Source of the DNA: Desulfosalsimonas propionicica | GTDB lineage: Bacteria > Desulfobacterota > Desulfobacteria > Desulfobacterales > Desulfosalsimonadaceae | Direction of reading: 5' to 3' | NCBI RefSeq assembly: GCF_013761005.1 | Contig: NZ_JACDUS010000004.1 | Coordinates: 186,001-250,000 of the forward strand | DNA length: 64,000 bases | Part shown: piece by piece, positions 1-8,847 of the stretch | How positions within the stretch are numbered: the stretch's first letter is position 1 | How the letters are laid out: each line of letters begins with the position of its first letter | The notes under the pieces: generated by a model | The model's input: only the letters and a program-made list of their open reading frames with translations | Database searches by the model: none | Told to the model about the DNA's origin: nothing | Program-made: the position numbers and the translations under genes

Positions 1-16
1 TTTTAAACCAGATTCC

Positions 17-45
17 TTGACAACCACCCAAAGGCCGGGTATAAC
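17..45 (+). promoter_or_regulatory. Sigma70 promoter upstream of tRNA-Ser and dnaX operon
   Basis: TTGACA at 17-22, a 17-nt spacer and TATAAC at 40-45 make a near-consensus housekeeping promoter. Transcription would start near position 52, about 110 nt before the tRNA. The leader contains a CCGGC/GCCGG inverted repeat and an AAAAGC/GCTTTT hairpin (about 93-110). The latter could be a weak terminator or a processing structure. No reading frame of note lies in the leader. Confidence 0.75.
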
Positions 46-162
46 ACCCACTGCATGACGGGGCCGGCCTGGTGATGTTTCCTGCCGGGACGAAAAGCCC
101 CTTTGCTTTTTGGTATTTAAGAAAAAACAATTTTTAAGGGCTCCCATAAAAAACGTGCCTGC

Positions 163-252
163 GGAGAGATGACCGAGAGGCTGAAGGTGCACGCCTGGAA
201 AGCGTGTGTACCCGCAAGGGTACCGAGGGTTCGAATCCCTCTCTCTCCGCCA
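163..252 (+). tRNA. tRNA-Ser (anticodon GGA)
   Basis: The acceptor stem GGAGAGA (163-169) pairs with TCTCTCC (242-248), followed by discriminator G and an encoded CCA (250-252). The anticodon arm CACGC-CTGGAAA-GCGTG displays GGA. A long variable arm (ACCC-GCAA-GGGT) marks class II tRNA-Ser, and the T loop has TTCGAAT. The gene sits directly upstream of dnaX, an arrangement seen in other bacteria, and probably uses the promoter at 17-45. Confidence 0.96.
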
Positions 253-438
253 CTTTTTATGCCGGGAAACAAGGCACTGATCGACAAGAACCCTTCCCCA
301 TCATCTCTGCTTTTGCTGTTACCGCCGGGATCCGCCGGCCTGTAGAGACAATCCACGGCAAATGCCGGTATTTCCGGAAGCGGTCAGTGACGGGGATGAT
401 GCATGCATCAACAAGCAGGGATTGAAGGCACCGCCGGC

Positions 439-2184
439 ATGGCTTATCTGGTTTTTGCACGCAAATACCGTCCGCAGCAGTTTGACGATGTCATCGGTCA
501 GGCCCATATCACCCGCAGCCTGGCCAATGCGGTCACCACCGGACGTCTGGCTCATGCCATTTTGTTTTCCGGCCCCAGGGGCACGGGCAAAACCACTGTT
601 GCGCGAATCCTGGCAAAATGCGTCAATTGTCACAACGGTCCCACGGACAAACCCTGCAACCAATGTCCCTCCTGCCGGGAAATCACTACCAGCAGCGCTG
701 CTGACGTGTTTGAAATCGACGGGGCCTCCAACAACAAGGTGGAAAACGTCCGGGAACTTCGGGAAACCGCCAAATACAAGCCCTCTTCCAGCCCGTATAA
801 AATTTTTATCATCGATGAAGTCCACATGCTCAGTGATGCGGCATTCAACGCCCTGTTAAAAACCCTGGAAGAGCCACCGGCCCATGTGCTGTTTTTCTTT
901 GCCACCACAGAGCCCAACAAAATCCCGGTCACCATCCTTTCCCGGTGCCAGCGCTACGACTTCAGGCGGGTGGCCATTGACGACATCACAGCCCACATGG
1001 CGGAAATCTGCAGGCAGGAGCAAATGCAGATCAGTCAAAACGCCCTGGCTGTTATTGCCCGGGAGGCAGACGGCAGCATTCGCGACGGGTTAAGCCTGCT
1101 CGACCAGATTGTGACCTGCAGTTCCGAACAGGTTTCAGATGAGCAGGTGGTGGAAATGCTCGGGGTCATTGACCGCCAGGTGCTTTTTGATGCCGCAGAC
1201 GGCCTTTTTTCCGGCAATGCCGCCGCCCTTGTGGGCATCTGTGATGCCCTGTACCGCCAGGGCAGGCATTTGCTGCGGTTTTATTCCGAGCTGATCGTGC
1301 ATTTCAGAAACCTGCTGCTGATCAAAATGGGCGGGGCGGAAAAAAGCCTTACAGACGTTCCCGAACATGAAAAAAAACAAATGGCCAAACAGGTGGAACA
1401 TGTCAGCGAGCCCTATCTCAGCCAGATCGTCAACACCCTGTTTTCCGACGAGTGGCGGATCAGACAGTCTGTCTCACCCAGACATGCGCTGGAGATGACC
1501 TTTTTCAAGCTCCTGCAGATCCGGCCGGCCATGTCTATGGACACGCTCATTGAAAAACTCGACCAGCTCAGACAGGAAATGGGCGGAGCTCTTCCGGTAA
1601 ATGCCGTGCCTGAGGCGCCATCCGAACCCCGGAACCCGGAGCCCGCGGCTTTACCAGAAAACCTGCATCCCGGCCCTGAGCCTGAGCCGGAGCCTGATCC
1701 GGAAACTGCACCTGAGCCAGCACCTGAGCCGGCGCCGGAACCCGACGGCCCGGAAACACCGTCAACACCCGAAGACCCGGCTGCCGGCTATGAAACCAAC
1801 GAGGCATTGTGGGCGGCATTAAAAAACCATATTGCAGCCCAAAAACCGTCTCTGGCCGCATGCATGGGCGAAAGCCAACTCCGGGAGATAAACGGCAGCC
1901 GCCTGGTCATTGATATCAAGTCATCAGGCAGCAACATCGAACTCCTTGACCGGAAAAAAAGCATCACCCGAATGGAGCAGCTCTGCAGCGAATTTCTGAA
2001 AAAAAATGTCCGGGTGGAGCTCAATATTTCCAGAGAAGCCAACCACTCGGAAAAACGCAAACAGGAAGCCAAAACCCTCAGGGAAGAGGCATTAAACCAC
2101 CCCCTGGTGGATGCGGCAGTCAAAACATTTAACGGCAAAATTGTAGATATCAAAATATTGCCCGCAGGAGGAAATGCACAATGA
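439..2184 (+). CDS. dnaX: DNA polymerase III subunit gamma/tau
   Basis: Clamp-loader ATPase of the replicative polymerase. From the chosen ATG the protein (581 aa) opens with the family-typical AYLVFARKYRP. It then has Walker A GPRGTGKTT, a zinc-binding Cys cluster (CVNC...CNQCPSC), Walker B FIIDEVHML and the FATTEPNKIP region. The long C-terminal part includes a Pro-Glu repeat linker (EPEPEPDPETAPEPAPEP) before a short tau-like tail ending in VDIKILPAGG. An ATG at 403 has a better placed GGGGA sequence and would add 12 residues. I prefer 439 because the family starts there. The stop overlaps the ybaB start by 4 nt. Runs of seven or eight A occur in the gene, but nothing shows that a shorter gamma form is made. 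Confidence 0.96.
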   Translation: MAYLVFARKYRPQQFDDVIGQAHITRSLANAVTTGRLAHAILFSGPRGTGKTTVARILAKCVNCHNGPTDKPCNQCPSCREITTSSAADVFEIDGASNNKVENVRELRETAKYKPSSSPYKIFIIDEVHMLSDAAFNALLKTLEEPPAHVLFFFATTEPNKIPVTILSRCQRYDFRRVAIDDITAHMAEICRQEQMQISQNALAVIAREADGSIRDGLSLLDQIVTCSSEQVSDEQVVEMLGVIDRQVLFDAADGLFSGNAAALVGICDALYRQGRHLLRFYSELIVHFRNLLLIKMGGAEKSLTDVPEHEKKQMAKQVEHVSEPYLSQIVNTLFSDEWRIRQSVSPRHALEMTFFKLLQIRPAMSMDTLIEKLDQLRQEMGGALPVNAVPEAPSEPRNPEPAALPENLHPGPEPEPEPDPETAPEPAPEPAPEPDGPETPSTPEDPAAGYETNEALWAALKNHIAAQKPSLAACMGESQLREINGSRLVIDIKSSGSNIELLDRKKSITRMEQLCSEFLKKNVRVELNISREANHSEKRKQEAKTLREEALNHPLVDAAVKTFNGKIVDIKILPAGGNAQ

Positions 2185-2492
2185 AGAATATGGGAAAACT
2201 CATGAAGCAGGCCCAGCAGATGCAGGAGAAAATGACCAAGCTGCAGGAGGAAATGGCCGACAAAACCATCGAAGCCACAGCCGGCGGAGGCATGGTCAAG
2301 GCCGTGGCCAACGGCAGGCAGCAGGTGGTCTCCATTCAGATCGAAAAGGAAGTGGTGGACCCCGAGGATGTGGAAATGCTCCAGGACCTTGTGCTCGCAG
2401 CGGTCAACGACGCCCTTGGCCGCGCCCAGGAAATGGTTTCCGAGGAAATGAACAAGCTCACCGGCGGCATGAATCTTCCGGGCATGATGTAA
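2181..2492 (+). CDS. ybaB: YbaB/EbfC family nucleoid-associated protein
   Basis: A 103-residue protein, the normal size of the YbaB/EbfC DNA-binding family. It has an N-terminal amphipathic helix rich in K, Q and M (KNMGKLMKQAQQMQEKM), the conserved TAGGGMVKAVANG turn and a Met-rich C-terminus (GGMNLPGMM). Family members are dimeric nucleoid-associated proteins often encoded between dnaX and recR, exactly as here. The gene overlaps dnaX by 4 nt, so translational coupling is likely. Confidence 0.94.
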   Translation: MKNMGKLMKQAQQMQEKMTKLQEEMADKTIEATAGGGMVKAVANGRQQVVSIQIEKEVVDPEDVEMLQDLVLAAVNDALGRAQEMVSEEMNKLTGGMNLPGMM

Positions 2493-2520
2493 GGCGTTTG
2501 AAAAAAGGCAGCCCGTTTTC

Positions 2521-3120
2521 ATGAAACACTATCCAGAAGCCATGTACCGCCTTATCCGGCAGTTCTGCAAACTGCCCGGAATCGGGCAGAAATCCGCGGA
2601 GCGCTTTGCCATGTACCTGCTGAGCGCACCGGATACTGAAGTCGCAGCCCTTTCCAAGAGCATCGGGGAGCTGAAAAAACAGGTCACGGTCTGCAAGACC
2701 TGTTTCTGCTTAAGCGATCAGGAAACCTGCGCCATTTGCCGGGATCCGGGCCGGGACAGCGGCCTTGTCTGCGTTGTGGAAAGCCCTGCGGACATGGCGG
2801 CAATTGAAAAATCCGGCGCATTTACCGGGGTCTACCATGTGCTTCAAGGGCTGATTTCTCCCATGGACGGTATCGGTCCGGAAGAAATCCGCATCCGGGA
2901 ACTTGTTGCCCGGGTACGCGCAGGCACTGTCAAAGAAGTGGTGATTGCCACCAGCACCAGCGTGGAGGGCGAGGCCACGGCCGACTATATTGACAAGGCC
3001 TTAAAATCATTTGAGGTCAATGTCACCCGCATTGCTTCCGGGGTTCCCATGGGCGGGGAACTCAAGTATATCGACCAGGTGACCCTGAAAAAAGCCATGG
3101 AGGCCCGGCGTGCGGTCTGA
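2521..3120 (+). CDS. recR: Recombination protein RecR
   Basis: Recombination mediator acting with RecF/RecO in gap repair. The 199-residue length is typical. An N-terminal helix-hairpin-helix (FCKLPGIGQKSAERFAMYL) is followed by a four-Cys zinc finger (CKTC...CAIC). Next comes a Toprim domain with VCVVESPADMAAIE and the TSTSVEGEATADYI segment, ending in the conserved ASGVPMGGELKYIDQVTL. It is the third gene of the dnaX-ybaB-recR operon, 28 nt after ybaB. Its 3' end overlaps the next gene by 11 nt. Confidence 0.96.
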   Translation: MKHYPEAMYRLIRQFCKLPGIGQKSAERFAMYLLSAPDTEVAALSKSIGELKKQVTVCKTCFCLSDQETCAICRDPGRDSGLVCVVESPADMAAIEKSGAFTGVYHVLQGLISPMDGIGPEEIRIRELVARVRAGTVKEVVIATSTSVEGEATADYIDKALKSFEVNVTRIASGVPMGGELKYIDQVTLKKAMEARRAV

Positions 3121-3559
3121 AATTACCCCGGAAGACCTGTTTGAATGCCAACAGTGCGGCCAGTGCTGCCATGGTTACGGGGGCACCTATATTAGCCGCA
3201 CCGACATTGAAAACATTGCCGCATACCTGGGCATTTCAGAAGCCGTTTTTCTCTGCCGGTACTGCACACCATCTGCCGGCGGCTATGTTCTGGCGCAAAA
3301 GGACGACGGATTCTGCGTGTTCTGGGATCAGCTCTGCACCATCCACCCGGTCAAACCCCGAATGTGCCGTGCCTGGCCGTTTATTGAAAACCTGTTGAAA
3401 AACCCCGCTGGCTGGGACGTGATGGCCGAAGCCTGCCCGGGCATGCGCACGGGATTTGACAAAAACGACATCCTGCGCTGCGTGCGGGAAAAACTCCACG
3501 AACGCGACGCCATGCGAAACCGGCAATCCGAATCGCCAGCTGACGGAAAAAGCTCATGA
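3110..3559 (+). CDS. YkgJ-family Cys-cluster protein
   Basis: 149 residues starting at GTG, preceded by GGAGG and overlapping recR. The signature CxxCxxCC appears near the start (CQQCGQCCHG), with further Cys in LCRYC, CVFWDQLCTIHPVKPRMCRAWPF and EACPG. This is the zinc/iron-chelating CxxCxxCC (YkgJ/UPF0153) family, whose role is still unclear; metal binding is predicted. Operon position between recR and murI suggests only co-expression. Confidence 0.85.
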   Translation: MRSEITPEDLFECQQCGQCCHGYGGTYISRTDIENIAAYLGISEAVFLCRYCTPSAGGYVLAQKDDGFCVFWDQLCTIHPVKPRMCRAWPFIENLLKNPAGWDVMAEACPGMRTGFDKNDILRCVREKLHERDAMRNRQSESPADGKSS

Positions 3560-4347
3560 TCGGCATATTTGACTCCGGCATCGGCGGGCTCACCGTGGTT
3601 CGTGCGGTCATGGATGCGCTCCCCGACCATGACATTGTTTATTTCGGGGATACGGCCCGGACGCCGTACGGCAACAAAAGCGGCCGCACAGTGGTGGAAT
3701 ATTCCATCCAGAACACGGAGTTTCTGATTGAAAAAGGGGCCAAAATCATTGTCATGGCCTGCAACACCGCCTCCAGCGTGGCCACCCAAACCCTCCAGGA
3801 GCGCTTTGACCTGCCCATTTATGAAGTCATCAGCCCGGCCGTGGACCTGGCCCTGGAACAGACGCGCAAAAACATCATCGGCGTGATCGGCACCCGGGCC
3901 ACCATTGAAAGCGGCATCTACGAGGAAAAAATCCGCCGGCGCAGTGCTGAAGCAAAAGTTCACTCCACGGCCTGCCCCCTGTTGGTGCCCCTGGTGGAGG
4001 AAGGCTGGACAGACAAGCCTGAAACCCGTATGATTGTCAAAAAATACGTCCATCCCTTAAAGGTCAGACAGATTGACACCCTGATTCTCGGCTGCACCCA
4101 TTATCCGGTCATCAAACCGATCATCGCCCGTAAAATCGGCAAAAAGGTACGCATCATCGACTCCTCTGTGGCCCTGGCCGGCCAGATCCGGCAGTTTTTA
4201 ACAGACAACCCGGAAACAGATGCCAGGCTGGGCAAAAACGGCACAACCCGGTTTTACGTATCTGATATCACCCGCCAATTTCAGAAAACTGCAAAAAGTG
4301 TGATCCGGCGGCCCATTGAATTAAACCGGGTGGATCTCCAGCTCTGA
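3556..4347 (+). CDS. murI: Glutamate racemase
   Basis: Makes D-glutamate for peptidoglycan. At 263 residues it shows the family start GIFDSGIGGLTVVRA, then the DTARTPYG substrate loop. The two catalytic cysteines lie in MACNTASS and in GCTHYP. It overlaps the preceding gene by 4 nt (ATGA), so it is probably translated from the same transcript and closes the dnaX operon. The gene converges with the universal-stress gene with no clear intrinsic terminator in the 38-nt gap. Confidence 0.96.
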   Translation: MIGIFDSGIGGLTVVRAVMDALPDHDIVYFGDTARTPYGNKSGRTVVEYSIQNTEFLIEKGAKIIVMACNTASSVATQTLQERFDLPIYEVISPAVDLALEQTRKNIIGVIGTRATIESGIYEEKIRRRSAEAKVHSTACPLLVPLVEEGWTDKPETRMIVKKYVHPLKVRQIDTLILGCTHYPVIKPIIARKIGKKVRIIDSSVALAGQIRQFLTDNPETDARLGKNGTTRFYVSDITRQFQKTAKSVIRRPIELNRVDLQL

Positions 4348-4385
4348 ATCTCACCGAAAGCAAGCCTTTGACTCGTTATCCGGCA

Positions 4386-5216
4386 TCAGATGACTGCCCG
4401 GTAATTGGGGCCCACAATCAGCATACTGTTGGGCGTAACCGTCTGCACGATTTCCATGGTGGAGCCGAAAAGCAGCTCCTTGATTAAGCCGTGACCGTAG
4501 GCGCCCAGAACCAGCAGGGCATCGTGTGGGATTTCATAGAGGTTTTCCTGAAAGGGGCGGCTTTCAGAAATTCGCCATGTGCGCACGTAGTTGTCAAAAT
4601 CGTCCTTTAGTCCCGCCTCCTGGATAATGTTTTCGTAATCCTTTTGGGAACGGTTTTCCGGATGGGAAAACACGTCCAACGGCAGACCGCACCGGCGGCT
4701 GAGGCGGATTCCCAGGCGCAATGCCTTGACCGCGTTGGAAGAGCCGCCAAACAGCACGGCAATGCTTGTCCATGGCTTGTAAACCGCGCTTGGGATCAGA
4801 ACGGGAAACCGGGCGGATTTGACAATGCGCCGCACCCGGGGACCGATATATCCCAGGCCGATTTTCGAAGACAGATCCGAGATGCTTCTGGGACAGCACA
4901 TGAAATCAAAATCCACGGGAAGATCCGGCAGGGTGGAGGCGGTAAAATGTTTGGGGGTAAAAAACCTGGGCTGCGGCAGGCCCATGCCCTGGATGATCTC
5001 GGAGGCATGCGCTTTTGCGCTGTCCGGGGCCTTTAAATAGGAGGCATCCAGATCCACCTGAACCACGTCGTTTTCAAAATACATCAAAAACTTGACATAA
5101 TCGGGAATGTAGATCAGCGGCAGGATCTCCAGCTGTTTGCAAAAATAAGCCGATTGCAGCAGCATTTCCCTGCCCAGGGGGGTGTTTCGGAAAATGTGGA
5201 GCATCTGCATTTCCAT
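4386..5216 (-). CDS. Universal stress protein, tandem-domain
   Basis: 276 residues, about twice the single UspA-domain length. The C-terminal half carries the nucleotide-binding signature: GAYGHGLIKELLFGSTM followed by PNSMLIVGP matches G-x2-G-x9-G(S/T). The N-terminal half is degenerate but has the same alternating fold pattern. UspA proteins bind ATP/AMP and support survival under stress. The ATG is preceded by GGAG at 7 nt. Function beyond the family assignment cannot be read from the sequence. Confidence 0.82.
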   Translation of the reverse strand: MEMQMLHIFRNTPLGREMLLQSAYFCKQLEILPLIYIPDYVKFLMYFENDVVQVDLDASYLKAPDSAKAHASEIIQGMGLPQPRFFTPKHFTASTLPDLPVDFDFMCCPRSISDLSSKIGLGYIGPRVRRIVKSARFPVLIPSAVYKPWTSIAVLFGGSSNAVKALRLGIRLSRRCGLPLDVFSHPENRSQKDYENIIQEAGLKDDFDNYVRTWRISESRPFQENLYEIPHDALLVLGAYGHGLIKELLFGSTMEIVQTVTPNSMLIVGPNYRAVI

Positions 5217-5278
5217 GGCGCATCTCCTTTTATTGCGGCCCGCTCTCAGCCGGCGGCAAACCGGCCTGGCCCCATGGG

Positions 5279-6952
5279 TCAGTGAAGGGTCTGGACCATT
5301 AATTCGTTTCTATACTTATCCAGCAGGGTGGCCTTGGAAATCATACCGATAAACCGGTCGGCCGATACCACCGGCATGCTGAACAAGCCCTTTGCATCCA
5401 TTCGGGCAAGCACCACTGAAAGCTCATCATGAATATCGACAGTCTCAACGTCTGTCTCCATGATCTGCTCCAGAAAAACCGTTTCATAGAGCAGCGGATC
5501 AAAAAGGTACGGACGGATATCGTCGAGATGGATCATGCCTTCAAACTGCCCGGTTTCCGGATCCACAACAGGGAAATAATTTCTGTGGGACTGCTGGATC
5601 ACCCGGATGAACTCGCCGAGGCGCATGCTGCGGGGCACTGTTTTGCAGTCGGTTTCCACGAGTTCGGCAATGCTTAAATCCGCCAGCACCTTGGCATCGG
5701 TTCTGGGACGCAGGTATTGCCCCTTTTCCACCAGGTCCCGGAAATAAAAGGATGCCGGCTCCCAGGCATGGCAAATGGTTGTGGACAGGGCCGAGACAAG
5801 GATCAGCGGCAGAATGGTCTCATATCCGCCGGTAATCTCAACAATCAGAAAAATGCCGGTCAAAGGCGCCTGCAGAATCCCGCTGACCAGGCCGGCCATT
5901 CCCAGAAGCGCAAAACATCCCTCATTGACCAAAGACAACCCCGGCCAGAGCATTTCCAGAAACCGGTGATACATGAGCCCGGAAAAACTGCCGATGACAA
6001 GGCACGGGGCAAATATGCCCCCGGATCCGCCCCAGCCCAGGGTAAAAGACGTGGCCGCGATCTTGGCGGCCACCAGCAAAAACACCAGACCCAGGCCCGG
6101 CGCAAAGGAGCCCTCCACCATCTGGCGGATGGAATGGTACCCCTCGCCGAGCACTTCCGGCAGCACCAGCCCGATTGCCCCCACCACGCATCCGCCCAAA
6201 AAGGCCCGCACCCAGAAGGGCAGCGGAAGTTTTCCGGAAACATGGTGGGAGCCCCGCAAAGCCCGGGTCAGGGCAATGGAGACAAGGGCGGTGACAACAG
6301 CCAGGCCGATGGCGGCAAGCGTGGCCGTAATTCCCACCTCAAAGCGAAGGTGGGTAAATGCAATCTGGTTGCCCTGAAGCAGCCGGCTGACTTGGGCGCC
6401 GGCAACGGAAGCCACGGCAATGGGGACAATATTGCGGGCGGACCACTCGCCCACGATAATTTCAATGGTAAACACCAGCCCGGCGATGGGGGCGTTGAAA
6501 ATGGCCGCCAGCGCCCCCGCAGAACCACAACCGACAAGAGCGATGCGCTGGCGCTCGTTTAAGGAAAAAAACTGGGCAACATTGGAGCCGATGGATGCCC
6601 CGCTCATGACCACGGGAGCTTCCGGGCCGGCCGAACCGCCGCTGCCGATGGTCAGGCACGAGGAAATCAGCCGGGAAAAAGCTGAACGCAGCCGCATCAG
6701 ACCGCCGTGGCGCGATACACTGTAAACCACCTCGGGCACGCCGTGGCCGGCGCCTTCCCGGATCGCCTTTTCAAGAAACAGCGAGGACAGCATGGCCCCG
6801 ATGCCCGGCAGCACAAACAGCCACCAGTGGGCGCGCAACCCGGACAAAGCCCCGGCCATGAAATGAAGTCCGGTATTCAGCGCCACTGCTGCCAGACCGC
6901 TGCACACGCCCACCAGGGCGCCGATGGCGATCAGCAGCAGGCGGTCGTCCAT
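5279..6952 (-). CDS. ClC-family chloride channel/antiporter with CBS domains
   Basis: Integral membrane anion channel or Cl-/H+ antiporter. About ten hydrophobic helices carry the ClC selectivity-filter motifs GSGGSAGPEAP (with the gating-type Glu) and GWGGSGGIFAP. Two CBS domains follow (about the last 130 residues, including FPVVDPETGQFEGMI and MPVVSADRFIGMISK), which bind adenine nucleotides in this family. The ATG at 6952 begins just before the first helix. A TTG at 7012 would add 20 residues but lacks a ribosome-binding site. It lies beside a stress-protein gene on the same strand, 62 nt away. Confidence 0.92.
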   Translation of the reverse strand: MDDRLLLIAIGALVGVCSGLAAVALNTGLHFMAGALSGLRAHWWLFVLPGIGAMLSSLFLEKAIREGAGHGVPEVVYSVSRHGGLMRLRSAFSRLISSCLTIGSGGSAGPEAPVVMSGASIGSNVAQFFSLNERQRIALVGCGSAGALAAIFNAPIAGLVFTIEIIVGEWSARNIVPIAVASVAGAQVSRLLQGNQIAFTHLRFEVGITATLAAIGLAVVTALVSIALTRALRGSHHVSGKLPLPFWVRAFLGGCVVGAIGLVLPEVLGEGYHSIRQMVEGSFAPGLGLVFLLVAAKIAATSFTLGWGGSGGIFAPCLVIGSFSGLMYHRFLEMLWPGLSLVNEGCFALLGMAGLVSGILQAPLTGIFLIVEITGGYETILPLILVSALSTTICHAWEPASFYFRDLVEKGQYLRPRTDAKVLADLSIAELVETDCKTVPRSMRLGEFIRVIQQSHRNYFPVVDPETGQFEGMIHLDDIRPYLFDPLLYETVFLEQIMETDVETVDIHDELSVVLARMDAKGLFSMPVVSADRFIGMISKATLLDKYRNELMVQTLH

Positions 6953-7058
6953 GCGGAACCACACCCACCTGGAAGGCGTTCGCCAAATTTTTGGTCCTAG
7001 AAACAAAGCCAATGTTTATTTGCCGGTATTTCAGTGAAATCGAAAAAACACCGCGAAT

Positions 7059-7745
7059 TTATTCACCGTTGTTTAAACGCTGGTCAAATTCTGCCATTTT
7101 TTTTCTGAGGGTTTCAGGCTCAGGCCGCTGGGACAGAAGGGTCAGAAACGAATTGTCCCTTAGACAGAAAGACAGCCGGGAAAGAAGGTGCAGATGCTGC
7201 CGGGCCGTTGTGGCCACCAGCACAAAAAGCACGTGTACCGGCTTTTTGTCCACAGCCTTGAAATCAACCGGCTTTTCCAGAAAACAGGCTGCCATCTGGT
7301 CGGCAATGCCGCTGTTGCTAAGGGGTGTGCGGGGATGGGGTACGGCAACACCGTTGCCGATGCCCGTTGACATCATCTGCTCTCTTGCCACCAGACTTTC
7401 ATAAAGCACTCGCCGGGCAGTCTCGGAGCCGACCTGCTGCATGGCTGATACCGCCGAATCAATGACCTGTTCCACGGTATCACCGGCAATGTCGTAATAG
7501 ATGCCCCCGCGGCCAATGGCCTCTGAAAGGGTTTCCATCTTGGGATCCGGTTTTTCCTCCTGTTTTTCACCGGGAAGACAAAACGACAGGTTATGGGTCC
7601 GGGCCCATTTTTTCAGCGCGGTCTCGGAGAAAACACATGCGTCCCCGACTTTTTTCACCGGGATGCGTCCCTGGCGGATCCACCGTTCAATGGTGGTCAC
7701 CGGCATCTGCAAACAGTGTGCAAACTCGTTTAACTTCAGCTCCAT
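7059..7745 (-). CDS. HTH domain fused to PTS EIIA (Fru/Ntr type)
   Basis: 228 residues. Residues 1-55 form an excisionase/MerR-like helix-turn-helix (LQMPVTTIERWIRQGRIPVKK). Residues about 80-225 are a PTS_EIIA type 2 domain with the phosphorylatable His in GVAVPHPRTPL and the LVAT...HLHLLSRLS region. Proteins with this architecture occur widely in Desulfobacterota and are presumed phosphorelay sensors of the nitrogen-type PTS. No sugar permease (EIIB/EIIC) lies nearby, so a regulatory role is more likely than transport. RBS AAAGGA lies 10 nt upstream. Confidence 0.85.
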   Translation of the reverse strand: MELKLNEFAHCLQMPVTTIERWIRQGRIPVKKVGDACVFSETALKKWARTHNLSFCLPGEKQEEKPDPKMETLSEAIGRGGIYYDIAGDTVEQVIDSAVSAMQQVGSETARRVLYESLVAREQMMSTGIGNGVAVPHPRTPLSNSGIADQMAACFLEKPVDFKAVDKKPVHVLFVLVATTARQHLHLLSRLSFCLRDNSFLTLLSQRPEPETLRKKMAEFDQRLNNGE

Positions 7746-7899
7746 TGCAAAATGGTCCTTTTATCCATTCACCGGCGGGATATCAACCCTGAAGGTTAAA
7801 CCGGATGACGGACCATCACGGCCCAAACCCGCCCGCCTGAATTTACAAATTTTTTTAAAGTACAACAAAAAGCCTTTTATTTCAAGGATTTTATCCGTA

Positions 7900-8451
7900 C
7901 TACTCAGCATAGGTTTCCATCCACCATGCATCCCAGCTGCGCGTGGAGACGGCTTCGGCCAGATTTTTGCCAAGTTCGGTTTTCAGCCTTTTTCTTACCA
8001 CCGGCAGCCATTTTTCCGGTGTTTTACCGCCCACATCGGAAATGGATTTCAAATCAAGAATAAAGGCCAACTGATCCGCATCATGGGCGAGCCGGGCCTC
8101 CCGGGTCTGCTGGCTGTTGAACTCGGCCAGCAGTTCGGCAATGTCATTGTCAAAGGGCAGATTTTCCACCACATCGGCAATGGCCCGATCCTCGTCTGCG
8201 GTGACGTATTTTTTTTGCACATAATTCAAGTCACCGATGCGGGCTTCGGGAAGATCATGGAGCAGACACATGGACACCAGGCGCTGGCCGTTGACTTCCG
8301 GCTCCATCCGGGACATGACAAATGCGATAAACGCGGCGGTAAAGGAGTGCTCCGCAACAGACTCCCGGCCTGCACCCAGAAACGCAAACCCGGTCCTGGG
8401 AATATTTTTCAGAATTTTGGCTTCAAACAGCAAATCCGCGATGGCTTTCAT
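7900..8451 (-). CDS. HD-domain phosphohydrolase (YfbR-like)
   Basis: 183 residues with the H...HD...D pattern of HD hydrolases: SVAEHSFTAAFIA, LLHDLPEARIGD and the later DADQLAF. The closest recognised relatives are HD_3/YfbR-type 5'-deoxynucleotidases, which dephosphorylate dNMPs with a divalent metal. Substrate specificity is inference. The ATG has AGGAG 5 nt upstream. The gene stands alone on the minus strand, with a repeat-filled gap upstream. Confidence 0.82.
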   Translation of the reverse strand: MKAIADLLFEAKILKNIPRTGFAFLGAGRESVAEHSFTAAFIAFVMSRMEPEVNGQRLVSMCLLHDLPEARIGDLNYVQKKYVTADEDRAIADVVENLPFDNDIAELLAEFNSQQTREARLAHDADQLAFILDLKSISDVGGKTPEKWLPVVRKRLKTELGKNLAEAVSTRSWDAWWMETYAE

Positions 8452-8467
8452 TGCAACTCCTGATAAA

Positions 8468-8531
8468 CCTGTAAAAAATCATTTTTACAGGCAGTGTTAA
8501 GTTTTAAGTGATTAAGTGTTATGTAAAATCA
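8468..8531 (+). repeat. Dispersed 65-bp repeat, copy 1
   Basis: A hairpin CCTGTAAAAA-atca-TTTTTACAGG (8468-8491) is followed by an A/T-rich tail (CAGTGTTAAGTTTTAAGTG...). The same unit occurs inverted at 38364-38428, nearly identical over 65 bp. Together with the elements at 8581-8781 and 8799-8826 it fills most of the 396-nt gap between the HD-hydrolase and rhomboid genes. I saw no gene in that gap. Confidence 0.85.
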
Positions 8532-8580
8532 ATAAATTATTTTTTTCTTGTTTGGCGATGATATCTGTTTTAAGACTTTC

Positions 8581-8781
8581 AAGGAAGTCCAAGGCCGGGG
8601 TTTCAGTTTTTGAAGCGACATTGAGCGTTTACGGAAAAATTCAGCAAATGCCGGAGCGTAAAAATTTCAAACTGTTTGAGGCCGGCGGGCCGAGTTTTTG
8701 AAATTTTAGCGACGGCATTTGATGAATCCGTAAACGGTCAGGAGCGAAAAAACTGAAACCCCGGCCGCAGGGCTTCCTTCC
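8581..8781 (+). repeat. Nested-hairpin intergenic element, copy 1
   Basis: About 200 bp of three nested inverted repeats. The outer arms contain GGCCGGGGTTTCAGTTTTT and its complement. The middle arms are GTTTACGGA...CAAATGCCG and complement. The innermost hairpin is AAAATTTCAAA...TTTGAAATTTT. Conserved unpaired blocks are CATTGAGCG (5' side) and CGGTCAGGAGCG (3' side). Related copies are at 21400-21582 and 27935-28022, and an arm fragment at 14853-14886. Confidence 0.8.
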
Positions 8782-8798
8782 TGCAACAACAGCGGACG

Positions 8799-8826
8799 CG
8801 GTAAAAAGTTTTTTACGGTGCCATCA
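8799..8826 (+). repeat. Short GTAAAAAG palindrome
   Basis: CGGTAAAAAGTTTTTTACGG followed by TGCCATCAA. It is one of a family scattered through the gaps of this window with consensus TTGATGGCGYCGTAAAAAG or its complement (also near 14886, 15199, 18386, 27883, 28079, 38300, 62501 and 62644). Confidence 0.7.
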
Positions 8827-8847
8827 ACGCCTGACTGAACAAGCCTT

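Noticed and set aside
1-438. A 4.5S SRP RNA gene near tRNA-Ser and dnaX, as in some bacteria
   Set aside because: The conserved GGAAGGAAGCAGCC-type loop is absent from both flanks of the tRNA.
1370-2010. Runs of 7-8 A in dnaX as a programmed slippage site making a gamma form
   Set aside because: No E. coli-like A-AAA-AAG with flanking signals was found. One run lies too early and the others too late for a normal gamma subunit, so there is no support beyond the runs.
8452-8847. Tandem hairpins as a CRISPR array
   Set aside because: There are no regularly spaced direct repeats with unique spacers; the structure is nested inverted repeats.
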